64,000 nucleotides of DNA from Selenomonas ruminantium AC2024 (GTDB lineage Bacteria > Bacillota > Negativicutes > Selenomonadales > Selenomonadaceae). Within the stretch, counting starts at the first letter, position 1, and every line of letters begins with the position of its first letter. The position numbers were made by a program, and so were the translations under genes. Below are positions 43,150 to 55,269 of this stretch, piece by piece. The DNA lies in contig NZ_JIAC01000001.1 in NCBI RefSeq assembly GCF_000687995.1, positions 2,542,001-2,606,000 of the forward strand, written 5' to 3'. The notes under the pieces are model-generated. The model did no database searches. It was given only the letters and a program-made list of their open reading frames with translations, and was not told the DNA's origin.

Positions 43150-46100
43150 TCATTTCTTTCCTGCTTTTTCCTTGGCGTCCTTGCTGCCTAAAGCCTTATC
43201 TTCCTCACCGCTGGCCAGGAGCAGCAGGCGCAGGACGAAGTTTGTAATCTTCTTTTTCTGGCTGTCTTGCAGGGCAAAGCGGAAACCGTTTTTCCCGGGC
43301 AGGGAGCGCATGCTGCGGCCCAGCACCTTGTCCACGGCAATCAAGCCCTTGGCAGGCAGACGATGCCCCGGCAGAATGTAAATATCCAAAGCCTTGGGCA
43401 GTTCGCTGATGGTGCGGATTTTGAGTGCCCGCGCATAATTTTTGATTTTGGCGACTTCCAAAAGGTTCATCACCGCAGGAGTGGGCTCGCCAAAGCGGTC
43501 AATGAGCTCATCGAGCAGATTTTGTATTTCCTCATTCATGCGGATGCCCGCAATGCGCTGATAAATCTCAATCTTGTGCATGGCATCGCTGACGTAATCT
43601 CCGTCAATATAAGCCTCCACCTGCAGGTCGATGATGGGGTCAGGCTGCACTTCTGCCACTTCCTTTTCCCCATGCTGCAGTTTGTCTATCGCCTCTTCCA
43701 AGAGCTTGCAGTACATCTCAAAACCGACGCTGGCAATATGACCATGCTGCTGGGAACCCAAGAGGTTGCCCGCACCGCGGATTTCCAAATCCCGCATGGC
43801 AATCTTAAAGCCCGCGCCGAGTTCCGCAAATTCCTTCATGGCCTGCAGGCGCTTTTCGGCAGTTTCCGTCAAAATCTTATCCGCCTGGTAGACAAAGTAA
43901 GCGAAGGCCATATGATGGGAGCGGCCCACGCGCCCACGCATCTGATAGAGCTGCGAGAGGCCAAAATGGTCCGCATTGTAGACAATGATGGTGTTGGCAT
44001 TGGCCACATCGAGGCCATTTTCTACGATGCTGGTTGCGAGGAGAATATCGTATTCCCCTTCGTAGAAGTCCATCATCACGCGCTCCAGAAGTTCCTCGGG
44101 CATCTGGCCATGGGCAGTCTGCACCCGGGCATCGGGCACCAGCGCCTCCAGCTTTTCCCGCATGCGGTCGATGGTATCCACGCGATTGTAGACAAAGTAG
44201 ACCTGACCTCCACGCTTCAACTCACGCTTGATGGCACCGGCAATAATGGCGTCGTTATCCTCCACCACATAAGTCTGCACGGGGAATCTGTCCGCCGGCG
44301 GCGTTTCGATAATGCTCATATCGCGGGCGCCTACCAAAGACATATGAAGCGTACGGGGAATCGGCGTTGCCGAAAGGGTAAGCACATCAATGCCTGCCGC
44401 GAGCTTGCGGATTTTATCCTTCTGCTTGACGCCGAAGCGCTGTTCCTCGTCCACAATCAACAGGCCTAAGTTCTTGAACTGCACCTTGTTCTGATTGAGG
44501 ATGGCATGGGTGCCAATGAGGATATCCACCTGACCCATCTTGACTTTTTCAATGGTCTGTTTCTGCTCTTTGGCCGTGCGGAAACGGCAGATAACATCCA
44601 CCTTGGGCACGAAATCCATAAAGCGGGCGTTAAAGGTCTGAAAATGCTGTTGGGCCAGCACCGTGGTCGGCACGAGTACCGCCACCTGCTTGCCGTCCAT
44701 GGCAGCCTTGTAAGCCGCGCGGATAGCCACTTCCGTCTTGCCAAAGCCCACGTCACCACAGAGCAATCGGTCCATGGGCTTTTCCCGTTCCATATCCTCC
44801 TTGATTTCGGAGATGGCCTTTAACTGGTCGTCCGTTTCCTGATAGGGGAACGCATCTTCAAAATCATGCTGGCTGCTGTCGTCCGGGGAGAACGCAAAGC
44901 CCTTGGCCTGCTTCCGCTTGGCATAGATTTCAATGAGCTGCTTGGCAATATCCTCGACGGATTTTTTCGCCCTTGCCTTGGCCTTGACCCATTCCGTGCC
45001 GCCCATGCGATGCAGGCGGGGGACTTCACCTTCGGCACCGATGTATTTCTGCAGCAAATTGACCTGCTCCGTAGGCACATAGAGCTTATCATCGCCGCCG
45101 TATTTGATATGCAGGTAATCCTTGTGGATGCCGCCCACGTCCAAGGTTTCAACACCGATATATTTACCGATACCATGGGCAGCGTGTACCACATAATCTC
45201 CGGGCTTAATGTCGCGGAAGTGGGAAAGTTTTTCATCCTTTCCCTGCTTGCGGATGGCCCGCCGCTTGGCATGGCCGAAGATGTCTTTCTCCGTCACCAC
45301 CACGAGGCTGGAGGCCGCCAGTTCAAAACCGTTGATGAGCCGCCCCACCTGAATGTTGACGCAGTCCGTGCGCAGCTCAGCTCCCTCTTCAATGACCAAT
45401 GAGGGGTAACGATGCCGCGCCAAAAGTTCCCGCAGGGAGTCAGCCTTGGCCTTTTCCCCCAGCAGGATGAGGATATGCTGTTTCTGCGCCAGCCAGCGGG
45501 AGATTTCGTTGACGAGCAAATCCATCTGCCGCTGGAAGCTGGCCACATTCGGAGCCGTAAAGCTGATGGTCTGGGTAGCTTCGGCGCCATGAACCTGCTG
45601 CAGCAGCATGGCCGAGTAAATCACCCGATTTTCCCGGGCCGCTTCCTGAATATTTTCCCAGCTGAACACTTTGTTCTTGATGTCGGGATTTTCCCGCACC
45701 ATGGTACGCATCTGTTCCCTCAGACGCATGGGCTCATCAAAGAGCACCGTGCCCTTCCCTTCCAGATAAGACAGGAACACTTCTGCCTGACCTGTGCTGT
45801 CCGTCTGCGCCAGAGGCATGATGGCCGCACTGCTGATGTTTTTCAGGGAGCGCTTAGTGCCCAGGTCAAATTCGCGCAGGGAATCCACTTCGTCGCCAAA
45901 GAATTCAATGCGCACAGGATTTTCCGCATTGATGGGATAAACGTCCACAATGCCGCCGCGGGCACTGAACTGGCCGATGCGCTCCACTTCGTCTGCATGT
46001 TCATAGCCCAGCTGCACGAGCCGCTGCAGGAGCTTTTCGAGGGGAATTTCCTCGCCCATGCCGATATTCAGGCTCAGCCGGGCAAAGTCCTGACGGCTCA

Positions 46101-46488
46101 TGCCCTTCTGCACCGCCGCCGTGGCCTTGGCCAGTACAATGACATTGTCCTTGCGCATCAGGCGTACCAGCACATCCATGCGGCGGGCGGAGCGCTCCAT
46201 GCTGCGAGCTTCGGCCTGCACCGTCATCATATCCAGTTCCGGCAGTTCCAGCACTTCCGTCCCCGGCAGCAGGGAGAGCAAATCCTCCCGCCAGTCGGAG
46301 ATGGCTTCGTTGCTATGAACCAGAATGACCAGCGGCTGGGGCGCCGTGCTGTAGGCGGCCGCCAGTACCACATGTTTCTGGGAACCTGTCAGACCGTAGA
46401 CCAGTGTTTCCTGGGGCTTGGCCTGCAGGCAGGCCTGCAGTTTCTTAACCCCGGCATTGCTGCTCAAGGCAGCAAATAAAGAATTCAT
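43150..46488 (-). CDS. mfd: Transcription-repair coupling factor Mfd
   Basis: Removes stalled RNA polymerase at DNA lesions and recruits UvrA. The 1112 residues are of normal length. They comprise a UvrB-like N-terminal part (VEELEDMM-like [17 protein letters not shown]), the polymerase-interacting domain with [15 protein letters not shown], the RecG-like motor ([56 protein letters not shown]) and a C-terminal regulatory domain. ATG at 46488 is preferred over the GTG six bases upstream because of spacing from GAGGT. Confidence 0.96.
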   Translation of the reverse strand: MNSLFAALSSNAGVKKLQACLQAKPQETLVYGLTGSQKHVVLAAAYSTAPQPLVILVHSNEAISDWREDLLSLLPGTEVLELPELDMMTVQAEARSMERSARRMDVLVRLMRKDNVIVLAKATAAVQKGMSRQDFARLSLNIGMGEEIPLEKLLQRLVQLGYEHADEVERIGQFSARGGIVDVYPINAENPVRIEFFGDEVDSLREFDLGTKRSLKNISSAAIMPLAQTDSTGQAEVFLSYLEGKGTVLFDEPMRLREQMRTMVRENPDIKNKVFSWENIQEAARENRVIYSAMLLQQVHGAEATQTISFTAPNVASFQRQMDLLVNEISRWLAQKQHILILLGEKAKADSLRELLARHRYPSLVIEEGAELRTDCVNIQVGRLINGFELAASSLVVVTEKDIFGHAKRRAIRKQGKDEKLSHFRDIKPGDYVVHAAHGIGKYIGVETLDVGGIHKDYLHIKYGGDDKLYVPTEQVNLLQKYIGAEGEVPRLHRMGGTEWVKAKARAKKSVEDIAKQLIEIYAKRKQAKGFAFSPDDSSQHDFEDAFPYQETDDQLKAISEIKEDMEREKPMDRLLCGDVGFGKTEVAIRAAYKAAMDGKQVAVLVPTTVLAQQHFQTFNARFMDFVPKVDVICRFRTAKEQKQTIEKVKMGQVDILIGTHAILNQNKVQFKNLGLLIVDEEQRFGVKQKDKIRKLAAGIDVLTLSATPIPRTLHMSLVGARDMSIIETPPADRFPVQTYVVEDNDAIIAGAIKRELKRGGQVYFVYNRVDTIDRMREKLEALVPDARVQTAHGQMPEELLERVMMDFYEGEYDILLATSIVENGLDVANANTIIVYNADHFGLSQLYQMRGRVGRSHHMAFAYFVYQADKILTETAEKRLQAMKEFAELGAGFKIAMRDLEIRGAGNLLGSQQHGHIASVGFEMYCKLLEEAIDKLQHGEKEVAEVQPDPIIDLQVEAYIDGDYVSDAMHKIEIYQRIAGIRMNEEIQNLLDELIDRFGEPTPAVMNLLEVAKIKNYARALKIRTISELPKALDIYILPGHRLPAKGLIAVDKVLGRSMRSLPGKNGFRFALQDSQKKKITNFVLRLLLLASGEEDKALGSKDAKEKAGKK

Positions 46489-46532
46489 CGTCACACCTCA
46501 ATATTTCTTATGTGCATATATTACGCGAAAAT

Positions 46533-46560
46533 GGGACTGTCGGCCCTCGCCGATAGTCCC
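46533..46560 (-). terminator. Terminator before mfd
   Basis: GGGACTGTCGG / CCGATAGTCCC with one mismatch. On the minus strand the continuation is ATTTTC. It ends the 46594-47229 gene. Confidence 0.65.
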
Positions 46561-46593
46561 TCGCTCGTATGTCAATATTTTTATATGATAATC

Positions 46594-47229
46594 CTATTTC
46601 TCCCTTACGTCAAGCCATGGGCGCATTCTCCAAGTAAATTTTGTCCCCTGGCCGGGTTTTAGCGCCTGCAAATCCTTGGCAGTCTTTGCCGGCAGCTCGC
46701 AGTAGTTGCCGCAGAAGCAGCAATCGAGCCGCACCGAATCCCGTTGCACCGCCGCCTTGATGTCGGCACTGCCGCAGGTACATTCCAGTTCACCGCTGGC
46801 GGCCAAATCGTGGATGCGATTGAGCGCCTCCAGCAGGGTCTGCTGATGTTCAATGAAGCAATCGCCATCAGCTGGATGCAAAGCATCGTATTCTGCAACA
46901 TTGAAGTCCATGAATTCGGCGATATCCTGCCACCGGCCAATGTAGCCCAGTTCAAAATTATCGTGCTGACAGTAAAGTCTGGCAAACCTGAGTCTTCGCA
47001 GCTGTCGCCAGGAAAATGTCTGACGGTTGCTGCCTTTGCATATACCGCATTCTGTTTTCAGTTCCAGTCCTTTGCGCGGCCGCAAGGTAATTTTGCCCAT
47101 CTCGTGCCCACAGTTCCCGCACTCCATAACGAATTGCTTCTGCCCGCTAAAGAGGGGTACATCCTGTAGCTGGATTCGGCCGCAGCGCTGGCAGTAGAAC
47201 GCCAAAGAACAGGCCGTATCGATAAGCAT
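46594..47229 (-). CDS. Cysteine-rich, probable multi-zinc protein of unknown function
   Basis: Function not recognised. The 211 residues contain several CxxC knuckles: FYCQRCGRIQ, ECGNCGHEM, ECGICKG, ECTCGS and DCCFCGNYCEL. This suggests two or three zinc sites. A central helical part (RWQDIAEFMDFNVAEYDALHPADGDCFIEHQQTLLEALNRIHDL) separates the N- and C-terminal Cys pairs. It is cytoplasmic by sequence. GGAGGA lies before the ATG. It has a terminator of its own before mfd and faces the E1/E2 repeats upstream. Confidence 0.7.
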   Translation of the reverse strand: MLIDTACSLAFYCQRCGRIQLQDVPLFSGQKQFVMECGNCGHEMGKITLRPRKGLELKTECGICKGSNRQTFSWRQLRRLRFARLYCQHDNFELGYIGRWQDIAEFMDFNVAEYDALHPADGDCFIEHQQTLLEALNRIHDLAASGELECTCGSADIKAAVQRDSVRLDCCFCGNYCELPAKTAKDLQALKPGQGTKFTWRMRPWLDVREK

Positions 47230-47368
47230 GGGAAATCCTCCTTTCTTCCCTAAAATCCCAGTTTGCAGTCATTTCCTTACAATTGACTGTATCACCTTTG
47301 ATAATACAGTATTTCTACAGTATCTATTGCTTATCCTGCTTGTTGAAAAGTTTTTTCGCTAAAAAGAC

Positions 47369-47567
47369 GGCAGTGGCGGGCGGGATTATCCACACTCAGC
47401 TACGGTGATGGGCTAAACTTATTTTTTTCTCTCAATTAAGGAAGTGGGCAAAGGTTAAACTCGCTTCGCTCAAACAAAACCTTTGCCCGCTTCCTCTTGA
47501 GAAAAAAATAAGTTCTTAACGCCCATCACCTAACGCTTCGCTTAGGATAATCCCGCCCGCCCCTGCC
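47369..47567. repeat. Cloverleaf-like intergenic element E1
   Basis: The outer stem 47369-47391 / 47545-47567 spans 23 bp with one mismatch. Inside are a small left arm (TCAGC-TAC-GGTGA), a long central stem and a right arm (CCTAA-GC-TTC-GC-TTAGG). The central stem carries TGATGGGC...GCCCATCA, ATTTTTTTCTC...GAGAAAAAAAT and a GGCAAAGGTT stem. Its tip reads CTCGCTTCGCTC. No coding frame fits. The 47230-47971 gap holds E1 and E2 and no gene. Confidence 0.85.
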
Positions 47568-47749
47568 TCACTGCTTTACAGTTGTCAGTTTTATTTCGTA
47601 CCAGTTGCAAAGACAGAATTTCCATTGCAACTGGTAGCGCAACAGCACAGTCGTATTGCGTTCCACTCATACTCCCTTATACAACATCTCACCCAGCATA
47701 TTGGCACTTATCCATTCGAAGTATTTGCTAATAAGTAAGTGGGTGGCTT

Positions 47750-47951
47750 CTGGCGGCTTAGGGAGGTTTGGCAGAGCGAAGCGTATGCCGGCAGGCGTTA
47801 AGAAACGATTTTTTGCCTACCACAAAAATCCACGGGAAAAGTCTACTGTCTGAGCGCAGCGAGTTTTGACTTTTCACGCGGATATAAAAGGCAAAAAATA
47901 GTTTTAGCCTGACGGCTTAGCGGAGCGTGTCAAACCTCCCTAAGCCGCCAG
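47750..47951. repeat. Cloverleaf-like intergenic element E2 (inverted relative to E1)
   Basis: A perfect 21-bp outer stem (47750-47770 / 47931-47951). The three mini-hairpins are GC-GAA-GC (left), GC-GCA-GC (tip of the GAAAAGTC/GACTTTTC stem) and GC-GGA-GC (right). The reverse complement shares islands with E1: GGCTAAA, ATTTTTT, CTCGCTNCGCTCA and GTTTCTTAACGCC. Confidence 0.85.
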
Positions 47952-47971
47952 GCTGTTACTAACTTATCGAA

Positions 47972-49917
<1,946 letters not shown>

Positions 49918-49946
49918 AATCAAAAGTTCTCCTTCCAAATCCTAAA

Positions 49947-51602
49947 TTACATCTGTTCCGGTGCCGATACTCCAAGGATTCCCAAAGAATGGCGAATCAC
50001 ATGGGCCGTAACCGTAACCAGGGCCAAACGGGCTTCTGCCAGTTTCGGCTCTACGCCGACAATGCGGCATTTATTGTAGAAGCTATGGAAGGCACTGGCC
50101 AAATCATAGCTGTAACGGGCAATGCGCTGCGGTGCATAATCACGGGCGGCACGCTCGATTTCTTCGGGGTATTCCTCAATCTTCTTGATGAGGTCAATTT
50201 CCGACTCATCGGTCAGCAGGGAAAGTTTCGGCTTATCGCTGAGGGACAGCCCCGTTTCCTTGCACTGACGGAAGATGCTGCAAATGCGCGCATGGGCATA
50301 CTGAATGTAGTACACCGGGTTGTCGTTGGATTTTTTCTTAGCCAAATCCAAATCGAAGTCGAGCTGGCTGTCGAGCGAACGCATCAGGAAGAAATAACGC
50401 GCCGCATCGGTGCCGACTTCTTCCATCAGTTCATTCAGCGTAACGCTCTGACCGGTACGCTTGCTCATCTTCACGAGTTCACCGCCACGGTAAAGAGCAA
50501 CCATCTGCAAGAGCAGTACCGTAAGTTTCTTGGAATCATGCCCCAGAGCATCCATAGCAGCCTTTACACGGCACACATAGCCATGGTGGTCAGCGCCCCA
50601 GATGTTGATGAGTCTGTCAAAGCCGCGCTCATACTTGTTGTGATGGTAAGCGATATCGGCAGCCAGATACGTCGGCACACCGTTGTCGCGAATAACCACG
50701 CGGTCCTTATCGTCGCCATAAGCCGTGGACTTGAGCCAGAGTGCGCCGTCCTTTTCGTAGATGTTGCCGTTATCCTGCAGGATTTTCACGGCAGCCTTAA
50801 CAGCTTCCGGATGCAGCGTGCGCTCGCTGAACCACTTATCAAAGGTTACGTTAAAGGAAGCCAAATCTTCTTTGAGGGTAGCCAGTTTTTCCACATAGGC
50901 CAAATCCTTGAAGATTTCCATGCGTTCATCATCATTCATGGAGAGGTATTTGTCGCCTTCCTTGTCGATGATGCGCTGGGCCGTGTCGATGATGTCCTGA
51001 CCATGATAGCCGTCCTCGGGGAATTCAACTTCCTGTCCCAGGAGTTCCAGATAACGGGCATTTACCGAACGGGCCAGATTGTTCATCTGATTGCCGGCAT
51101 CGTTGATGTAGTATTCGCTTTCCACGGGGTAACCTGCAGCCCGCAAAAGGTTCACGAGGGCAGAACCAGCAGCAGCGCCGCGGCCATGGCCGACATGCAG
51201 CAGACCCGTCGGGTTAGCGCTGACGTATTCCACCTGAATCTTCGGTGCATCTTTTTTCGGCAACTGACCGTATTTTTCGCCTTCACTGAGGATTTTCTGG
51301 AAGGAATCGTAGAGCACATTGCCCTTCAGGTAGAAGTTCAAAAAGCCAGGGCCAGCAATCTGGGCATGGTCGAGCCAGTCGCCCTCAATGCGCTTCACCA
51401 GTTCTTCTGCAATCTGACGGGGAGCCTTATGGAACACCCGGGCCGACTGCATGGCAAAGTTGGTAGCAAAATCACCAAACTCCTTCTGGGGCGGCACTTC
51501 CAATACCACCGTGGGCAATTCCCCTTCCGGGAACACACCATCGGCAATGGCACTTTTCGCAGCCGCTACAATGGCTTCTGTCAGCGTATCTTTAATATCC
51601 AA
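49947..51602 (-). CDS. argS: Arginyl-tRNA synthetase
   Basis: Charges tRNA-Arg. The 551 residues are of normal length. They have the N-terminal tRNA-binding domain, the HIGH-like LLHVGHGRGAAAGSALV, the KMSK motif (VKMSKRTGQ) and the C-terminal anticodon-binding DALR domain (FHSFYNKCRIVG, ARLALVTVTAHVIRHSLGILGV, ending APEQM). The start is TTG at 51602, 8 bases after GGAGGA. It is co-directional with rpoE-pyrG and the DUF1934 gene. Confidence 0.96.
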   Translation of the reverse strand: MDIKDTLTEAIVAAAKSAIADGVFPEGELPTVVLEVPPQKEFGDFATNFAMQSARVFHKAPRQIAEELVKRIEGDWLDHAQIAGPGFLNFYLKGNVLYDSFQKILSEGEKYGQLPKKDAPKIQVEYVSANPTGLLHVGHGRGAAAGSALVNLLRAAGYPVESEYYINDAGNQMNNLARSVNARYLELLGQEVEFPEDGYHGQDIIDTAQRIIDKEGDKYLSMNDDERMEIFKDLAYVEKLATLKEDLASFNVTFDKWFSERTLHPEAVKAAVKILQDNGNIYEKDGALWLKSTAYGDDKDRVVIRDNGVPTYLAADIAYHHNKYERGFDRLINIWGADHHGYVCRVKAAMDALGHDSKKLTVLLLQMVALYRGGELVKMSKRTGQSVTLNELMEEVGTDAARYFFLMRSLDSQLDFDLDLAKKKSNDNPVYYIQYAHARICSIFRQCKETGLSLSDKPKLSLLTDESEIDLIKKIEEYPEEIERAARDYAPQRIARYSYDLASAFHSFYNKCRIVGVEPKLAEARLALVTVTAHVIRHSLGILGVSAPEQM

Positions 51603-51614
51603 TCCAAAATCCTC

Positions 51615-52040
51615 CTAATTTATTTTGTCGATAACTACATTTAAGGTGTTATGGCCCTGCAGAGCATCGTTCAGATACAGCTCATATTCTGCCTGAACCG
51701 TCCCCTGGCCATCCTTAAAGTAAATATCCAGCTTCTGGGTTTCTACTAGCAAATCAAAATTACCGTAGGGTGTCCGATACACACTACGGGTCCTTTCCCC
51801 CAGCCGAAATTCCAGCTGCATATCCACAGCTCCACGGCGAATCAGCGTCAGCCCTTCGCCACTGAATTTCAGCACGGTGGGCACCACCTTGTCGTGAAGC
51901 GAGGCATCCTCATAACGCACATAATGCTTGCCAGCCCGCGCTGAATACTTACCGCGCGCCGCCGATTTCAACACGGTCTTTTCTCCTGCCGTATCGACCT
52001 GCACGCCTTCCACCGTCACCGCAACCATAGCATCCGCCAT
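51615..52040 (-). CDS. DUF1934 (YwiB-like) beta-barrel protein
   Basis: The 141 residues match the length and pattern of the DUF1934 family, a small calycin-like barrel of unknown role. They begin VAVTVEGVQVDTAGEKTVLKS, continue HYVRYEDASL and VPTVLKFSGEGLTLIRRGAVDMQLEF, and end VQAEYELYLNDALQGHNTLNVVI. No signal peptide. It lies 12 bases upstream of argS, an arrangement seen in many Firmicutes. Confidence 0.8.
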   Translation of the reverse strand: MADAMVAVTVEGVQVDTAGEKTVLKSAARGKYSARAGKHYVRYEDASLHDKVVPTVLKFSGEGLTLIRRGAVDMQLEFRLGERTRSVYRTPYGNFDLLVETQKLDIYFKDGQGTVQAEYELYLNDALQGHNTLNVVIDKIN

Positions 52041-52158
52041 TTAGCCACCTCTTCAAAACATACTGTTACATATTATAAACCAAACTCACTACCTTGCCAA
52101 CAGTTTTTTGCGCTTTTTTTGCGGCTTCATCAACCTTTTTTGTTCATATCTGCAAGAC

Positions 52159-52362
52159 GGCGGAGGGGGGAGGCTTTTACGCACTTCGCTTGACCAGTCC
52201 GCTAAAAATAATTTTTGTCTTTTAATTAAGTATCCGGGAAAGTCAAAACTCGCTACGCTCAAACAGTAGACTTTCCCAGATAATATTATGGTGGACAAAA
52301 ATTATTTTCTTCACGCAGACTGGTGCAACGCTTCGCTGGCGCAAAAGCCTCCCCCCTCCGCC
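52159..52362. repeat. Cloverleaf-like intergenic element E3
   Basis: GGCGGAGGGGGGAGGCTTTT (52159-52178) pairs with 52343-52362 as a perfect 20-bp outer stem. The central stem has ATAATTTTTGTC...GACAAAAATTAT and GGGAAAGTC...GACTTTCCC, with tip CTCGCTACGCTC. Side arms contain CACTTCGC (left, imperfect) and ACGCTTCGCT (right). It has the same orientation as E1. The 52041-52692 gap holds E3 and E4 and no gene. Confidence 0.83.
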
Positions 52363-52463
52363 GCCCACGATACTGAGCTTTCGTAATGAACCACAAACTC
52401 TATATCGCCAAGAAAGAAATCTAGCTAACTTTTCATCAGGCACCTATTCCAACCTAACGAGGG

Positions 52464-52657
52464 CGGCGCGGCGATAATTTGTCAGAGCGAAGCGTTTGAC
52501 CTTGAACGTGAAGAAACAAATTTTGACCCACATAAAAATTAGCGCGAAAAGCCATTTGTCTGAACGCAGTGAGTTTATGGCTTTTCGCGCTAAATAAAAG
52601 GTCAAAATTTTTTTAGTTCAAGGTCTAAGCGTAGCGTGGCAAATTATCGCCGCGCCG
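52464..52657. repeat. Cloverleaf-like intergenic element E4 (inverted relative to E3)
   Basis: CGGCGCGGCGATAATTTG (52464-52481) pairs with 52640-52657, a perfect 18-bp stem. The left arm is GTCA..GC-GAA-GC..TGAC. The central stem includes AGCGCGAAAAGCCAT/ATGGCTTTTCGCGCT, with tip AC-GCA-GT (a paired change from GC/GC). The right arm contains GC-GTA-GC. It has the same orientation as E2. Confidence 0.85.
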
Positions 52658-52692
52658 TCAAACCTACAGTAGATTAGCAGTGAGATGTAAAT

Positions 52693-54699
52693 TTAGATTG
52701 TGAACTTCTCCACTTCATGTGCCAGCTGTTCCGCCTGCTCAGCAAGCCCGCGGGTTGCGGCTGCAATTTCTTCTGCCGAGGCGGACTGTTCTTCCGTCGT
52801 TGACGATACGGCTTCAGCGCGGCTGGCGTTAGCCGTGCTGATATTGGCAATATCCTTAACGGCCTGCTGCATGGAATCCGTACCTTCCGAAACCGACTTG
52901 ATGCTGCTGGAAACTTCCCGGATACCATCAGCAAGGGCATCAATCGCCACCTTAATGGACTTAAAGATTTCATCAGCCTCATTTACCGAATCAATGCTGC
53001 TGGCTACACTTTCCGCACTTTCCTCACTGGCAGCTACCGCCTTTTTCATATCCGTCTGAATCTTGGTCACGAGATTGGCAATCTGCTGCGTGGAGCTGGC
53101 AGACTCCTCGGCCAGCTTGCGGACTTCATCAGCCACCACAGCAAAGCCACGACCATATTCACCGGCACGGGCCGCCTCAATCGCGGCATTGAGCGCCAAC
53201 AGATTCGTCTGTTCCGCAATCCCGGAAATCAGCTCCACGATTCTGCCGATTTCATCCGAGCTCTTCGCCAGTTCCTTAATGGAGTTTTTCACCGTAGTGG
53301 TACTGTCACTGATGGCATTCATGGATTCCACCACATTCTGAATGGAATCGCGCCCCGTATTGACACTACCTACGGTTTGTTCCGTAACAATGGCAATCGC
53401 ATCGGCACTATTGGCCACCAGCGTAGTGCGCTCAGCAATTTCCACAGCCGTTCTATCTGCATCGGCTGCCGAATCCGACTGCGTGGCAATACCTGCAGCA
53501 ATATCCGTAATCTGCTGCGCAGCCTGCGTAGCTGCATCAGCGGACTGATGGGATGCTGCAGAAAGTTCTTCTGCCGAAGCCGAAACCCTCTCCGCATTCT
53601 TCTGAATATGACCGATAAGTTCCCGAATGGTGCGGCGCATCTCCTTGAAGCCCCGGGCCAAATCGCCCAGCTCATCATTGCTGTCAACAGCCAGCGGACG
53701 GGAACGCAAATCGCCGGTGTTGATGATGTTGCATTCTTCCCGCAAAGCCTCCACAGGAGCGCAGAGCTTCTTCCCCAGGAACCAGATGATGCCGCTGATA
53801 ATCAGCACCATGACAACGGCCACGGCGCTCATAATCTTCATCAGCGAATAGGCATCGGCCCGCACTTCAGAAATCGGCGCTACCGATACTGCCACCCAGG
53901 TACGATGGGCCAGATGCACCGGCGTGAACACAGCCTGTGATGCTTCTCCTCTGGAGGTGGTATATTCCGTTGAAACCTGCTTATCCTGCTGTATAGCACT
54001 GGTAAAACCATTGACTAGCGCAATATCGATTTTCTTACTGGAAACCTCCTTGGTCAAATCCATCTTGCCCACTTCCTCGGGAAGCTGCGCATAAGCGATG
54101 CAAAGACCATCCTGGTCGGCCAGATATACACGGCCGGTTTCCTTATACTTAATCTTGCCAACCAGTTCCGTCAAATCATCCAGTTCAACGGTACCATAGA
54201 CAATACCCGTAAGCTGGCCGTTTTCCAATACCGGGTAAGCCAGAATGGTGATGAGCTTGCCACTGGTGCCCGATACGGATGGTCCCGTCATAACCGGCTT
54301 CTTGGTCTCCCGCACCTGCTTGATATAATCGCGGGTAGTACGGTCCATATCCTTATTCTTGTCGCTGATAGCATGGCCTTCCGGGTCTGAATAAGCCAGC
54401 ATGGTAAAGTTCTTGCGCTTGGCCAAAGTATCAGCCAATACCTTTACCCGTTCTTCCCGCGTACCGCGCATGATAATCGGGTTACTGGCCAGATACTCCA
54501 CCGTGAGCTCTCGCTGCTGATAGAGTTTTTCCAGCTGCTCGGATGTACTCTTGCCGATTTCCTGTGCCAGCAAATCCGTATTACGGGTCAATGCCGAACT
54601 GGACATATAATAGCTGATGGCAAAGAATACCGCAAAACTTCCCACGAACAGAGGTATGAATCCTGCCAGAAACTTAAAGCGTAAACTGTTAAAGTTCAT
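52693..54699 (-). CDS. Methyl-accepting chemotaxis protein with Cache-type sensor
   Basis: The 668 residues start with a membrane helix ([22 protein letters not shown]). A large periplasmic sensor of double-Cache type follows (about 35-285; [47 protein letters not shown]). Then come a second helix ([21 protein letters not shown]), HAMP and the signalling domain with tip [40 protein letters not shown] at 54699 has GGAGGAG upstream. Cache sensors commonly bind amino or organic acids; the ligand here is unknown. It is co-directional with the CheX-type genes upstream, beyond a terminator. Confidence 0.92.
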   Translation of the reverse strand: MNFNSLRFKFLAGFIPLFVGSFAVFFAISYYMSSSALTRNTDLLAQEIGKSTSEQLEKLYQQRELTVEYLASNPIIMRGTREERVKVLADTLAKRKNFTMLAYSDPEGHAISDKNKDMDRTTRDYIKQVRETKKPVMTGPSVSGTSGKLITILAYPVLENGQLTGIVYGTVELDDLTELVGKIKYKETGRVYLADQDGLCIAYAQLPEEVGKMDLTKEVSSKKIDIALVNGFTSAIQQDKQVSTEYTTSRGEASQAVFTPVHLAHRTWVAVSVAPISEVRADAYSLMKIMSAVAVVMVLIISGIIWFLGKKLCAPVEALREECNIINTGDLRSRPLAVDSNDELGDLARGFKEMRRTIRELIGHIQKNAERVSASAEELSAASHQSADAATQAAQQITDIAAGIATQSDSAADADRTAVEIAERTTLVANSADAIAIVTEQTVGSVNTGRDSIQNVVESMNAISDSTTTVKNSIKELAKSSDEIGRIVELISGIAEQTNLLALNAAIEAARAGEYGRGFAVVADEVRKLAEESASSTQQIANLVTKIQTDMKKAVAASEESAESVASSIDSVNEADEIFKSIKVAIDALADGIREVSSSIKSVSEGTDSMQQAVKDIANISTANASRAEAVSSTTEEQSASAEEIAAATRGLAEQAEQLAHEVEKFTI

Positions 54700-54748
54700 G
54701 TTCTCCTCCTTGTTATATAAAATCCCATAAATCCTACATCTGAAAAAA

Positions 54749-54780
54749 GCATTGCACACATAGAGGTTGCGTACAATGCT
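54749..54780 (-). terminator. Terminator after cheX
   Basis: GCATTGCACA / TGTGCAATGC-like arms (54749-54780; one internal mismatch) followed on the minus strand by TTTTTTC. Confidence 0.75.
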
Positions 54781-54800
54781 AATTTCACTTTAGTATAACT

Positions 54801-55265
54801 TTATTGTTGTTCGACTGCGATATCTAATTCTACGACGTGACCCGCTAAATCCATTTCCACCGTGAGATAATTATCATCGCTGATCTTCACCTGGAAATTC
54901 TCACCGATGGACAGGGATGGTGTGGAAATATCCACTTCAAGCCCCATACCGGTAAGGTTGGTTGCGGCATTAGCTGTAAGCATGTTACTCATTTCCGAGA
55001 TAGCACTTTGGGCCATAGCATCAAATTCTGCTACAGGCATACCCATCATCATGGTCGATGCAATAAATTTAGCGGTGTCTTCTGACATGTTGTAAACAAC
55101 GTTGCCACGAATCTGTTTGGTGAAGCCCACGATAACCGAAACCCCCAGGCTCACCGCATTCTTTGTCTTTACTCCCATCTTCAGCCGCTTAGGCTCCGGA
55201 AAGCCCATCTGCGGCATTACGGACGTGAATGCATCGACGAACGGATTAACTAATTTTGCATCCAT
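54801..55265 (-). CDS. cheX: CheX-family chemotaxis protein
   Basis: CheX and CheC proteins dephosphorylate CheY-P. The 154 residues match CheX: NPFVDAFTSVMPQMGF at the start, GVSVIVGFTKQIRGNVVYNM, FIASTMMMGMPVAEFDAMAQSAISEMSNMLTANA (the helix with Glu/Asn that forms the phosphatase site, E-x2-N), and GENFQVKISDDNYLTVEM. ATG at 55265 is 4 bases after the stop of the REC-CheX gene, with AAGGAG in that gene's end. The two are made together. Confidence 0.9.
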   Translation of the reverse strand: MDAKLVNPFVDAFTSVMPQMGFPEPKRLKMGVKTKNAVSLGVSVIVGFTKQIRGNVVYNMSEDTAKFIASTMMMGMPVAEFDAMAQSAISEMSNMLTANAATNLTGMGLEVDISTPSLSIGENFQVKISDDNYLTVEMDLAGHVVELDIAVEQQ

Positions 55266-55269
55266 CTTA

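Noticed and set aside
47656-47853. 65-residue plus-strand reading frame entering E2
   Set aside because: Overlaps the palindromic element and has no ribosome site. The same holds for frames at 52089-52298 and 52243-52443 over E3.
47369-47951. CRISPR-like array
   Set aside because: The repeated short motifs are palindromic arms of large stem structures. They are not evenly spaced and have no spacers.
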